Positions 49,746 through 60,171 of a stretch of 64,000 nucleotides of DNA are shown piece by piece (the stretch's first letter is position 1; the number at the start of each line of letters is the position of its first letter). The notes under the pieces were generated by a model that saw only the letters and a program-made list of their open reading frames with translations, was not told the DNA's origin and made no database searches. The stretch is from Pagrus major (taxonomy: Eukaryota; Chordata; Actinopteri; Spariformes; Sparidae), in the NCBI RefSeq assembly GCF_040436345.1, contig NC_133223.1, positions 31,401,493-31,465,492 of the forward strand, given 5' to 3'. The translations under genes and the position numbers were made by a program.

Positions 49746-52700
49746 AGGAGGTTTTGTGTCTGTTTTGTGTCTGTGTCTGTTTTGTGTCTGTTTTGTGTCT
49801 GTTTTGTGTCTGTGTCTGTTTGTGAATGTTTTGTGTCTGTTTTGTGTCTATGAAGGTTTTGTGAAGGTTTTGTGTCTGTTTGTGTCTGTTTTGTGTCTGT
49901 TTTGTGTCTGTTTTGTGTCTGTGAAGGTTTTGTGTCTGTTTTGTGTCTGTTTTGTGAATGTTTTGTGTCTGTTTTGTGTCTGTGAAGGTTTTGTGTCTGT
50001 GAAGGTTTTGTGTCTGTTTTGTGAAGGTTTTGTGTCTGTTTTGTGAAAGTTTGTGAAGGTTTTGTGTCTGTTTTGTGTCTGTTTTGTGTCTATGAAGGTT
50101 TTGTGAAGGTTTTGTGTCTGTTTGTGTCTGTTTTGTGTCTGTTTTGTGTCTGTTTTGTGTCTATGAAGGTTTTGTGAAGGTTTTGTGTCTGTTTTGTGTC
50201 TGTTTTGTGTCTGTGAAGGTTTTGTGTCTGTTTTGTGTCTGTTTTGTGAATGTTTTGTGTCTGTTTTGTGTCTGTGAAGGTTTTGTGTCTGTTTTGTGAA
50301 GGTTTTGTGTCTGTTTTGTGAAAGTTTGTGAAGGTTTTGTGTCTGTTTTGTGAAGGTTTTGTGTCTGTTTTGTGTCTGTTTTGTGTCTGTGAAGGTTTTG
50401 TGTCTGTTTTGTGAATGTTTTGTGTCTGTTTTGTGTCTGTTTTGTGCCTGTTTTGTGTCTGTTTTGTGAAGGTTTTGTGTCTGTTTTGTGAAAGTTTGTG
50501 AAGGTTTTGTGTCTGTTTTGTGAATGTTTTGTGTCTGTTTGTGAATGTTTTGTGTCTGTTTGTGAATGTTTTGTGTCTGTTTGTGAATGTTTTGTGAATG
50601 TTTTGTGAATGTGTCTGTTTTGTGTCTGTTTTGTGCCTGTTTTGTGTCTGTTTTGTGTCTGTTTTGTGCCTGTTTTGTGTCTGTTTTGTGAAGGTTTTGT
50701 GTCTGTTTTGTGTCTGTTTGTGAAGGTTTTGTGTCTGTTTTGTGAAGGTTTTGTGTCTGTTTGTGAAGGTTTTGTGTCTGTTTTGTGAAGGTTTTGTGTC
50801 TGTTTTGTGAAGGTTTTGTGTCTATGTCTGTTTTGTGTCTGTTTTGTGTCTGTTTTGTGTCTGTTTTGTGTCTGTTTTGTGTCTGTTTGTGAAGGTTTTG
50901 TGTCTGTTTGTGAAGGTTTTGTGTCTGTTTGTGAAGGTTTTGTGTCTGTTTTGTGAAGGTTTTGTGTCTATGTCTGTTTTGTGTCTGTTTTGTGTCTGTG
51001 AATGTTTTGTGTCTGTTTTGTGAAGGTTTTGTGTCTGTGTCTGTTTTGTGAAGGTTTTGTGTCTGTTTTGTGAATGTTTTGTGTCTGTTTGTGAATGTTT
51101 TGTGTCTGTTTGTGAATGTTTTGTGAATGTTTTGTGAATGTTTTGTGTCTGTTTTGTGTCTGTTTTGTGAAGGTTTTGTGTCTATGTCTGTTTTGTGTCT
51201 GTTTTGTGTCTTTTTTGTGAAGGTTTTGTGTCTGTTTGTGAAGGTTTTGTGTCTGTTTGTGAAGGTTTTGTGTCTGTTTTGTGAAGGTTTTGTGTCTGTT
51301 TTGTGTCTGTTTTGTGTCTGTGTCTGTTTTGTGAAGGTTTTGTGTCTGTTTTGTGAAGGTTTTGTGTCTGTTTTGTGTCTGTTTTGTGTCTGTGAATGTT
51401 TTGTGTCTGTTTTGTGAAGGTTTTGTGTCTGTTTTGTGAAGGTTTTGTGTCTGTTTTGTGTCTGTGTCTGTTTTGTGAAGGTTTTGTGTCTGTTTTGTGA
51501 AGGTTTTGTGTCTGTTTTGTGAATGTTTTGTGTCTGTTTTGTGTCTGTGTCTGTTTTGTGAAGGTTTTGTGTCTGTTTTGTGAATGTTTTGTGTCTGTTT
51601 TGTGAATGTTTTGTGTCTGTTTTGTGAATGTTTTGTGAAGGTTTTGTGTCTGTTTTGTGAATGTTTTGTGTCTGTTTTGTGAATGTTTTGTGTCTGTTTT
51701 GTGTCTGTGTCTGTTTTGTGAAGGTTTTGTGTCTGTTTTGTGAAGGTTTTGTGTCTGTTTTGTGAAGGTTTTGTGTCTGTTTTGTGAATGTTTTGTGTCT
51801 GTTTTGTGTCTGTTTTGTGTCTGTGTCTGTTTTGTGAAGGTTTTGTGTCTGTTTTGTGAATGTTTTGTGTCTGTTTTGTGAATGTTTTGTGTCTGTTTTG
51901 TGTCTGTGTCTGTTTTGTGTCTGTTTTGTGTCTGTTTTGTGAATGTTTTGTGTCTGTTTTGTGTCTGTTTTGTGAATGTTTTGTGTCTGTTTTGTGTCTG
52001 TTTGTGAATGTTTTGTGTCTGTTTGTGAATGTTTTGTGAATGTTTTGTGTCTGTGTCTGTTTTGTGTGTGTTTTGTGTGTTTTGTGTCTGTTTTGTGAAG
52101 GTTTTGTGTCTGTTTGTGAAGGTTTTGTGTCTGTTTGTGAAGGTTTTGTGAAGGTTTTGTGTCTGTTTGTGAAGGTTTTGTGTCTGTTTGTGAAGGTTTT
52201 GTGTCTGTTTTGTGAATGTTTTGTGTCTGTTTTGTGAAGGTTTTGTGTCTGTTTTGTGAAGGTTTTGTGTCTGTTTTGTGAATGTTTTGTGTCTGTTTTG
52301 TGAAGGTTTTGTGTCTGTGAATGTTTTGTGTCTGTGTCTGTTTTGTGTCTGTTTTTTGAAGGTTTTGTGTCTGTGTCTGTTTTGTGAAGGTTTTGTGTCT
52401 GTTTTGTGTCTGTGTCTGTTTTGTGTCTGTTTTGTGAATGTTTTGTGAATGTTTTGTGTCTGTTTTGTGTCTGTGTCTGTTTTGTGAAGGTTTTGTGTCT
52501 GTTTTGTGAATGTTTTGTGTCTGTTTTGTGAATGTTTTGTGTCTGTTTTGTGTCTGTGTCTGTTTTGCGTCTGTTTGTGAAGGTTTTGTGTCCGTGTCTG
52601 TTTTGTGTCTGTTTTGCGTCTGTTTGTGAAGGTTTTGTGTCTGTTTGTGAAGGTTTTGTGTCTGTTTGTGAAGGTTTTGTGTCTGTTTGTGAAGGTTTTG

Positions 52701-52931
52701 TGTCTGTTTTGTGTCTGTTTTGTGAAGGTTTTGTGCCTGTGAATGTTTTGTGTCTGTTTTGTGTCTGTTTTGTGTCTGTTTTGTGAATGTTTTGTGTCTG
52801 TTTTGTGAATGTTTTGTGTCTGTTTTGTGTCTGTTTTGTGTCTGTTTGTGAAGGTTTTGTGTCTGTGTCTGTTTGTGAAGGTTTTGTGACTGTTTGTGAA
52901 GGTTTTGTGTCTGTTTTGTGTCTGTTTTGTG

Positions 52932-53048
52932 TCACATGACCTGGAAGCTATTGGGAAAAAAATGACAATTTTTAATAAAAATACTTGGAAAAATATTTTA
53001 AAAATTAAAAAAGCACACCAGGAAGTGTCTTTGGCATTGATATTGAGT
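52932..53048. repeat. AT-rich spacer, copy 1
   Basis: Starts 'tcacatgacctgg', includes 'tgacaatttttaataaaaat', and ends 'ggcattgatattgag'. Nearly identical to copies at 54102, 55315, 55713, 56336 and 56658. Confidence 0.93.
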
Positions 53049-54101
53049 TTTGTGTCTGTTTTGTGAAAGTTTTGTGTCTGTTTTGTGAAGGTTTTGTGTC
53101 TGTGTCTGTTTTGTGAAGGTTTTGTGTCTGTTTGTGAATGTTTTGTGTCTGTTTTGTGAAAGTTTTGTGTCTGTTTTGTGAAAGTTTTGTGTCTGTTTGT
53201 GTCTGTTTGGTGTCTGTTTTGTGTCTGTTTTGTGAATGTTTTGTGTCTGTTTTGTGTCTGTTTTGTGAAGGTTTTGTGTCTGTCTGTTTTTGAAGGTTTT
53301 GTGACTGTTTGTGAATGTTTTGTGAATGTTTTGTGTCTGTTTGTGTCTGTTTTGTGTCTGTTTTGTGTCTGTTTTGTGAATGTTTTGTGTCTGTTTTGTG
53401 AATGTTTTGTGTCTGTTTTGTGTCTGTTTTGTGAATGTTTTGTGCCTGTTTTGTGAATGTTTTGTGCCTGTTTTGTGAATGTTTTGTGAATGTTTTGTGT
53501 CTGTTTTGTGAATGTTTTGTGAATGTTTTGTGCCTGTTTTGTGTCTGTTTTGTGTCTGTTTTGTGAATGTTTTGTGTCTGTTTTGTGTCTGTTTTGTGAA
53601 TGTTTTGTGTCTGTTTTGTGTCTGTTTTGTGAAGGTTTTGTGTCTGTTTTGTGAATGTTTTGCATCTGTTTGTGAATGTTTTGTGTCTGTTTTGTGAATG
53701 TTTTGTGTCTGTTTTGTGTCTGTTTGTGAATGTTTTGTGAATGTTTTGTGAAGGTTTTGTGTCTGTTTTGTGAATGTTTTGCATCTGTTTGTGAATGTTT
53801 TGTGTCTGTTTTGTGAATGTTTTGTGTCTGTTTTGTGTCTGTTTGTGAATGTTTTGTGTCTGTTTTGTGAATGTTTTGTGAATGTTTTGCATCTGTTTGT
53901 GAATGTTTTGTGTCTGTTTTGTGAATGTTTTGTGAATGTTTTGTGTCTGTTTGTGAATGTTTTGTGTCTGTTTTGTGAATGTTTTGTGTCTGTTTTGTGA
54001 ATGTTTTGTGTCTGTTTTGTGTCTGTTTGTGAAGGTTTTGTGTCTGTGTCTGTTTGTGAAGGTTGTGTGACTGTTTGTGAAGGTTTTGTGTCTGTTTTGT
54101 G

Positions 54102-54218
54102 TCACATGACCTGGAAGCTATTGGGAAAAAAATGACAATTTTTAATAAAAATACTTGGAAAAATATTTTAAAAATTAAAAAAGCACACCAGGAAGTGTCT
54201 TTGGCATTGATATTGAGT
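54102..54218. repeat. AT-rich spacer, copy 2
   Basis: Near-identical to copy 1; about 1170 bp further along. Confidence 0.93.
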
Positions 54219-55314
54219 TTTGTGTCTGTTTGTGAAAGTTTTGTGTCTGTTTGTGAAGGTTTTGTGTCTGTGTCTGTTTTGTGAAGGTTTTGTGTCTGTT
54301 TGTGAATGTTTTGTGTCTGTTTTGTGTCTGTTTTGTGAATGTTTTGTGCCTGTTTTGTGTCTGTTTTGTGAATGTTTTGCATCTGTTTTGTGAATGTTTT
54401 GTGTCTGTTTTGTGAATGTTTTGTGTCTGTTTTGTGTCTGTTGTGTGAATGTTTTGTGTCTGTTTTGTGAATGTTTTGTGAATGTTTTGTGTCTGTTTTG
54501 TGAATGTTTTGTGAAGGTTTTGCATCTGTTTGTGAATGTTTTGTGTCTGTTTTGTGAATGTTTTGTGTCTGTTTTGTGTCTGTTTGTGAATGTTTTGTGT
54601 CTGTTTTGTGAATGTTTTGTGAATGTTTTGCATCTGTTTGTGAATGTTTTGTGTCTGTTTTGTGAATGTTTTGTGAATGTTTTGTGTCTGTTTTGTGAAT
54701 GTTTTGTGTCTGTTTGTGAAGGTTTTGTGTCTGTGTCTGTTTTGTGAATGTTTTGTGTCTGTTTTGTGAATGTTTTGTGAAGGTTTTGCATCTGTTTGTG
54801 AATGTTTTGTGTCTGTTTTGTGAATGTTTTGTGTCTGTTTTGTGTCTGTTTGTGAATGTTTTGTGTCTGTTTTGTGAATGTTTTGTGAATGTTTTGCATC
54901 TGTTTGTGAATGTTTTGTGTCTGTTTTGTGAATGTTTTGTGAATGTTTTGTGTCTGTTTTGTGAATGTTTTGTGTCTGTTTGTGAATGTTTTGTGTCTGT
55001 TTTGTGAATGTTTTGTGAATGTTTTGCATCTGTTTGTGAATGTTTTGTGTCTGTTTTGTGAATGTTTTGTGAATGTTTTGCATCTGTTTGTGAATGTTTT
55101 GTGTCTGTTTTGTGAATGTTTTGTGTCTGTTTTGTGAATGTTTTGTGAATGTTTTGCATCTGTTTGTGAATGTTTTGTGTCTGTTTTGTGAATGTTTTGT
55201 GTCTGTTTTGTGAATGTTTTGTGTCTGTTTTGTGTCTGTTTGTGAAGGTTTTGTGTCTGTGTCTGTTTGTGAAGGTTTTGTGACTGTTTGTGAAGGTTTT
55301 GTGTCTGTTTTGTG

Positions 55315-55431
55315 TCACATGACCTGGAAGCTATTGGGAAAAAAATGACAATTTTTAATAAAAATACTTGGAAAAATATTTTAAAAATTAAAAAAGCACA
55401 CCAGGAAGTGTCTTTGGCATTGATATTGAGT
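55315..55431. repeat. AT-rich spacer, copy 3
   Basis: Near-identical to copy 1; about 1213 bp after copy 2. Confidence 0.93.
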
Positions 55432-55712
55432 TTTGTGTCTGTTTTGTGAAAGTTTTGTGTCTGTTTTGTGAAAGTTTTGTGTCTTTTTGTGTCTGTTTTG
55501 TGTCTGTTTTGTGTCTGTTTTGTGAATGTTTTGTGTCTGTTTTGTGTCTGTTTTGCATCTGTTTGTGAATGTTTTGTGTCTGTTTTGTGTCTGTTTGTGA
55601 AGGTTTTGTGTCTGTGTCTGTTTTTGAAGGTTTTGTGACTGTTTGGGAAGGTTTTGTGTCTGTTTGTGAAGGTTTTGTGTCTGTTTTGTGAAGGTTTTGT
55701 GTCTGTTTTGTG

Positions 55713-55829
55713 TCACATGACCTGGAAGCTATTGGGAAAAAAATGACAATTTTTAATAAAAATACTTGGAAAAATATTTTAAAAATTAAAAAAGCACACC
55801 AGGAAGTGTCTTTGGCATTGATATTGAGT
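55713..55829. repeat. AT-rich spacer, copy 4
   Basis: Near-identical to copy 1; only about 398 bp after copy 3. Confidence 0.93.
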
Positions 55830-56335
55830 TTTGTGTCTGTTTGTGAAAGTTTTGTGTCTGTTTGTGAAGGTTTTGTGTCTGTGTCTGTTTTGTGAAGGTT
55901 TTGTGTCTGTTTGTGAATGTTTTGTGTCTGTTTTGTGTCTGTTTTGTGAAGGTTTTGTGTCTGTTTGTGAATGTTTTGTGTCTGTTTTGTGTCTGTTTTG
56001 TGAATGTTTTGTGCCTGTTTTGTGTCTGTTTTGTGAATGTTTTGTGTCTGTTTTGTGAATGTTTTGTGTCTGTTTTGTGTCTGTTTTGTGAATGTTTTGT
56101 GAATGTTTTGTGTCTGTTTTGTGTCTGTTTTGTGAATGTTTTGTGAATGTTTTGTGTCTGTTTTGTGAATGTTTTGTGTCTGTTTTGTGTCTGTTTTGTG
56201 AAGGTTTTGTGTCTGTTTTGTGAAGGTTTTGTGTCTGTTTTGTGAATGTTTTGTGTCTGTTTGTGAAGGTTTTGTGTCTGTGTCTGTTTGTGAAGGTTTT
56301 GTGACTGTTTGTGAAGGTTTTGTGTCTGTTTTGTG

Positions 56336-56452
56336 TCACATGACCTGGAAGCTATTGGGAAAAAAATGACAATTTTTAATAAAAATACTTGGAAAAATAT
56401 TTTAAAAATTAAAAAAGCACACCAGGAAGTGTCTTTGGCATTGATATTGAGT
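56336..56452. repeat. AT-rich spacer, copy 5
   Basis: Near-identical to copy 1; about 623 bp after copy 4. Confidence 0.93.
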
Positions 56453-56657
56453 TTTGTGTCTGTTTGTGAATGTTTTGTGTCTGTTTTGTGTCTGTTTTGT
56501 GAATGTTTTGCGTCTGTTTTGTGTCTGTTTGTGAATGTTTTGTGTCTGTTTTGTGAAGGTTTTGTGAATGTTTTGTGTCTGTTTGTGAAGGTTTTGTGTC
56601 TGTTTGTGAAAGTTTTGTGTCTGTTTGTGAAGGTTTTGTGTCTGTGTCTGTTTTGTG

Positions 56658-56774
56658 TCACATGACCTGGAAGCTATTGGGAAAAAAATGACAATTTTTA
56701 ATAAAAATACTTGGAAAAATATTTTAAAAATTAAAAAAGCACACCAGGAAGTGTCTTTGGCATTGATATTGAGT
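56658..56774. repeat. AT-rich spacer, copy 6
   Basis: Near-identical to copy 1; about 322 bp after copy 5. Confidence 0.93.
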
Positions 56775-56942
56775 TTTGTGTCTGTTTGTGAAAGTTTTGT
56801 GTCCGTTTGTGAATGTTTTGTGAAGGTTTTGTGTCTGTTTTGTGCCTGTTTTGTGTCTGTTTTGTGTCTGTGTCTGTTTTGTGAAGGTTTTGTGTCTGTT
56901 TTGTGTCTGTGTCTGTTTTGTGAAGGTTTTGTGAATGTTTTG

Positions 56943-57141
56943 TGTCTGTCTGTGGAGGATTTGTGTCTGTCTGTGGAGGATTTGTGTCTGTCTGTGGAGG
57001 ATTTGTGTCTGTCTGTGGAGGATTTGTGTGTCTGTCTGTGGAGGATTTGTGTGTCTGTCTGTGGAGGATTTGTGTGTCTGTCTGTGTCTGTCTGTGGAGG
57101 ATTTGTGTGTCTGTCTGTGTCTGTCTGTGGAGGATTTGTGT
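56943..57141. repeat. Distinct terminal array of TGTCTGTCTGTGGAGGATT-type units
   Basis: At the right edge the unit changes to about 20-22 bp ('tctgtctgtggaggatttgtg') repeated about eight times, with later units expanded by extra TCTG/TGTG. It is related to the main array through GTGTCTG but is a separate homogenised block. Confidence 0.9.
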
Positions 57142-58428
57142 GTCTGTTTTGTGTTGTGTCTGTGTTTTCAGTCTGCTCTGATTGGTCAGCTCACACAGGC
57201 CTGTGATAGATAAGAATGACGCTGAACACATGACTGAAGCCAGGCAGCAGAAGCTTCTGGTGAAAGAAAGAATCTCACAAGGACGTTTCTCAGACAGCAA
57301 CTTCAAAGGCTCATGAAGCTCATCAAGCAGTCTATTAACATACACCTGAACGCTCTACAAGTGGAGATGTACCAGATCTGAACACAAACCTACAATACAC
57401 TCAGACGCAGACAAATTACACTTTTTGGACTAAGATCTGACCCCTCAAGGCGTCAACACAAGACCTCAGAGTGTAATGTGTCAGTCACCCGGGTGTTTAC
57501 AGCAGCGTTCAGCTCTCAGTTCCCTGCACTTCTACCATGAATGAGACAACAACATCTGCTTCTCAACCAAAAACATCACCACCGCACAATTGCACGTCAG
57601 AGAAAGACTATGATCCTTATTAGTGGCCTGCTGGGCAGTGAGGCCGAGGCTAACGTTACAGCTTACAAGATCTTTGTATGGTGTTGTCAAGCTGGATGCT
57701 GTGTGCTAGTCAAAGTTGCACACAGCTGCAAAGCAAATGCATTCCTGCAATTTGATCATTTCTTTTTACTACGGAGCTTCAGCATTACCTTCAGGGCAAA
57801 GGCGTCCACACTACCTTGTTACTGGGCTCGCTGGTGAACCACCACTAGCGACAGGTGAGGACAGTGAACCAACTGCTGGCGTCAGGCTAGCTTCTACCGT
57901 GGCCCTGAGCTTGTCCCTAGCCAGGCCAACGTGCGTCCACTTCGGCCTGAACTAAACACGCACACTTCAGGCACGCTTCTACCAACAAGGCCTCTGTAAC
58001 CAGAGACTCTGTATGCTGGCGGGAACGCACGAGGGCTCATAGGATACGCTATTACCAATACCAGTCAGCCGAACAAAGCTCCTGCTTCTGCCATTGCCTG
58101 TGTGGCCACAGCTTACAGCTTAAAGGACAGCGCAAGGACATTTGCCCTACAAGATAACTGAACTCCGGTCAAGCTAGCCTGTGACGATCAATGACAACAC
58201 CAGGTTTGCCTAGCAGACCACTAATGTCTGATTACTGTTACTGAACTTTTGTGCCGAGAACTCTACGGTGGTGAGGTGGTTGTCGTAGCTTTCACAAACA
58301 CAAACACAAACACAAACCTTCAATACACTCAGAAGGACGCAGACAAACTAACAACCACTGAAGAGAAAGCTTACACAGGTTGCACTTCATTCAGAAAATG
58401 CTTTCTGCAAACTAGAGCTGAAAAAGAG
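57142..58428. other. Unassigned, probably repeat-derived DNA right of the satellite
   Basis: Higher in GC than the flanks, with no recognised exon; the 98-codon open frame at 57541 has no family resemblance. A motif of about 37 bp ('acacaaacct.caatacactcaga...cgcagacaaa') occurs at 57381-57418 and again at 58310-58350 in the same orientation, bracketing about 0.9 kb, which suggests an inserted or duplicated unit. Confidence 0.5.
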
Positions 58429-59329
58429 GAAGAGGAAATATAAACAATAAGGCTGTAAACAACACCTAAATGCATTTATTTGATCTCATTAATGAACACC
58501 GATCAGCCACAACATTAAAACCACTGACAGGTGAAGTAAATACCTAGATCATCTGGTTCCAATGCCATGTTCTGTTGGGAAAGATTGAGTCCTGGCATTC
58601 ATGTGGACGCCCCTTTGACGAGCACCACTCACCCAAACACCGTTGCAGACCCAGTAAACCCCCGCCTGGCAATGACACTACTCGATGGCAGTGGCCTCCC
58701 AGCAGGACAATGTGGCTGCAACACTGCAGAAACTGCTCAGGAACGACCCGAGGAACGTGACAAAGAGCTCAAGGTGTCAACCTGGCCTTCAAATTCCTCA
58801 GATTTCAATCCGACTGAGCATCCACTGGATGTACCGAGCCAAGAGCGATCCACGGGGGCCCCAACGTGGATGGGACTTGGCTCTGGTGCATCCCACAGAT
58901 GCTCAACTGGATTGTAATATGGGGGATCTGGAGGCCAGTTCGACACCTTGAGTTCTCTGTCATGAAACTCAGGTCGTTCCTGAGCAGTTTCTGCAGTGTT
59001 GCAGCCACACTGTCCTGCTGGGGGGCCACTGCCTTCAAGGAGTGCTGTTGCCATGAGGGGGTCAACATGGACTGTGGCAGTGTTTGGGTGGGTGGTGCTT
59101 GTCAAAGAGGCGTCTACATGAATGCCAGGACTCAATGTTTCCCAGCAGAACATTTGATTGAAACGAGATGATCCATGCTCACTTCACGTCAGTGATTTTA
59201 ACGTTGTGGCTGATCGATGTATTAACAGGTTAAATACTTAATATTAATTAAATACTTACTACTATAAATGAGATCAAATAAATGCATTTTATTCTTTTTT
59301 AACAGCCTTATTATTTATATTCCCTCTAA
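58429..59329. mobile_element. Foldback element: two inverted Tc1-like transposase remnants
   Basis: The arms (about 58429-58880 and 58890-59329) are imperfect reverse complements, starting with 'gaggaaatataaa.aataaggctgt', then 'aaatgcatttatttgatctcat', then 'gatcagccacaac.ttaaaa'. Each arm translates, with breaks, to a C-terminal Tc1-type DDE fragment: plus strand ...DGSGLPAGQCG...ELKVSTWPSNSSDFNPTEH and minus strand ...EGSGPPAGQCG...ELKVSNWPPDPPYYNPVEH, resembling the 'LTWPPNSPDLNPIEHLWD' end of the family. The right arm carries an extra ~35-bp AT-rich insertion. Both copies are degenerate and cannot encode an active transposase. It is probably a nonautonomous foldback rather than two independent insertions, because flanking sequence is also inverted. 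Confidence 0.8.
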
Positions 59330-59369
59330 GTAAAACAAAACACATTTTAAAAATACTACTTGGACTACT

Positions 59370-59375
59370 TTTATT
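59370..59375 (-). terminator. Candidate poly(A) signal for the minus-strand unit
   Basis: Minus-strand AATAAA about 35 nt after the candidate stop at 59409. Confidence 0.4.
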
Positions 59376-59810
59376 TCCCCTTCAAGTTACTTTTTTGCCT
59401 ATTTGCTATTACACCTCCACTGCAGGTACTGACCTGTGTTTGGTCCCTGTAAGACCAGGTATCTCTCCTCTCCGGGTCTGATCACCATACAGGTCAGAGT
59501 TCCTTCCATCTGAAGCTGCTTCGTCGTCGGCTTTCTGCACAGTCCTGAACTCATCACTGCAGGGCTCACGGGAACACAGCAGACAAGTCCCACTGTTCAC
59601 TGAGAGAGAGGAGGAACCACTTTAACATCATGACTACATAAAACATGGATATTAATATTCAAAGTTCAGAGAGCATATTTAGGCTTGGATTGAATTAGCT
59701 GAAACCAAATAGGTGAAGCTGCTTCGCCTTGCTTGGTTTTTAAACCTGGTAACACTGAGTACACCTGTCCCTGATCACCTGAGGGGTCTGGATTCTTTGT
59801 AACGTACAAA

Positions 59811-60171
59811 CAGGCTTGGGGAGTAACGTAATATATGTAATGGGATTACATAATTAGGATACAAAAAAGTAACGGTATTCTGAGTAAGTTACAGAAGAAT
59901 AGATGTAATTAGATTACAGATACATCCAGTTACAAAGGGTTTTCTAACAGGATTATAACTTTAATTGAATTTTTAAATTAAATAATTTTATTAATATTTC
60001 TTTTCTCTAGTCTTTATTTGCATATGGTGTTTTAGTATTGAGGTAATCTAAAACTAACGAAGGTAATCAAGTTACATTACTTTAATATTATTAAACCTCG
60101 ATTACGTTACTGTCTACATTTTTTAAGTAACTTTATCAGAACACATTTTTAAAGTAACCTTCCCAACACTG
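59811..60171. mobile_element. hAT-like nonautonomous element with CAGTGTTGGG-type ends
   Basis: The left end CAGGCTTGGGGAGTAACG and right end AACCTTCCCAACACTG (complement CAGTGTTGGGAAGGTT) are imperfect inverted termini. They are flanked by a degenerate 8-bp duplication (cgtacaaa / catacaag). The body is rich in 'gtaac/ttac' runs, typical of a very common fish repeat. No coding capacity. Confidence 0.75.

Larger units (their letters stand above)
49746..56942. repeat. Giant minisatellite of 10-11 bp units (TTTTGTGTCTG / TTTTGTGAAGG / TTTTGTGAATG)
   Basis: About 7.2 kb made almost only of units beginning with (T)TTTGTG and ending in TCTG, AAGG, AATG or rarely ACTG, GCCTG and CATCTG, in irregular order. 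Left of 52932 it is uninterrupted; right of that it is cut by six AT-rich spacers. The plus strand is T/G-rich and the minus strand A/C-rich. Unit types are not random: TCTG units usually alternate with AAGG or AATG, and AATG units become common right of about 53200. Units contain no stop in most frames on either strand, which creates very long meaningless open frames (up to 1378 codons on minus, with a repeated TQNRHKTFTK-like peptide). Confidence 0.97.

Noticed and set aside
50968-55318. Minus-strand open frames of 655 and 1378 codons as real genes
   Set aside because: They consist only of the 10-11 bp satellite translated in shifting frames, several frames are open at once, and there is no domain, normal start or splice context.
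49746-56942. CRISPR array
   Set aside because: Spacers are near-identical and units are 10-11 bp in a eukaryotic genome; it is a satellite.
49756-57213. Plus-strand Cys/Val/Phe-rich open frames (FCVCFVSVLCL-like)
   Set aside because: Same satellite read on the other strand; pure repeat translation.
57541-57837. 98-codon plus-strand frame right of the satellite
   Set aside because: No family resemblance, no splice or promoter context, and repeat-like surroundings.
58567-59153. Active Tc1 transposase
   Set aside because: Only degenerate C-terminal fragments with altered residues remain in both arms; no full-length frame.
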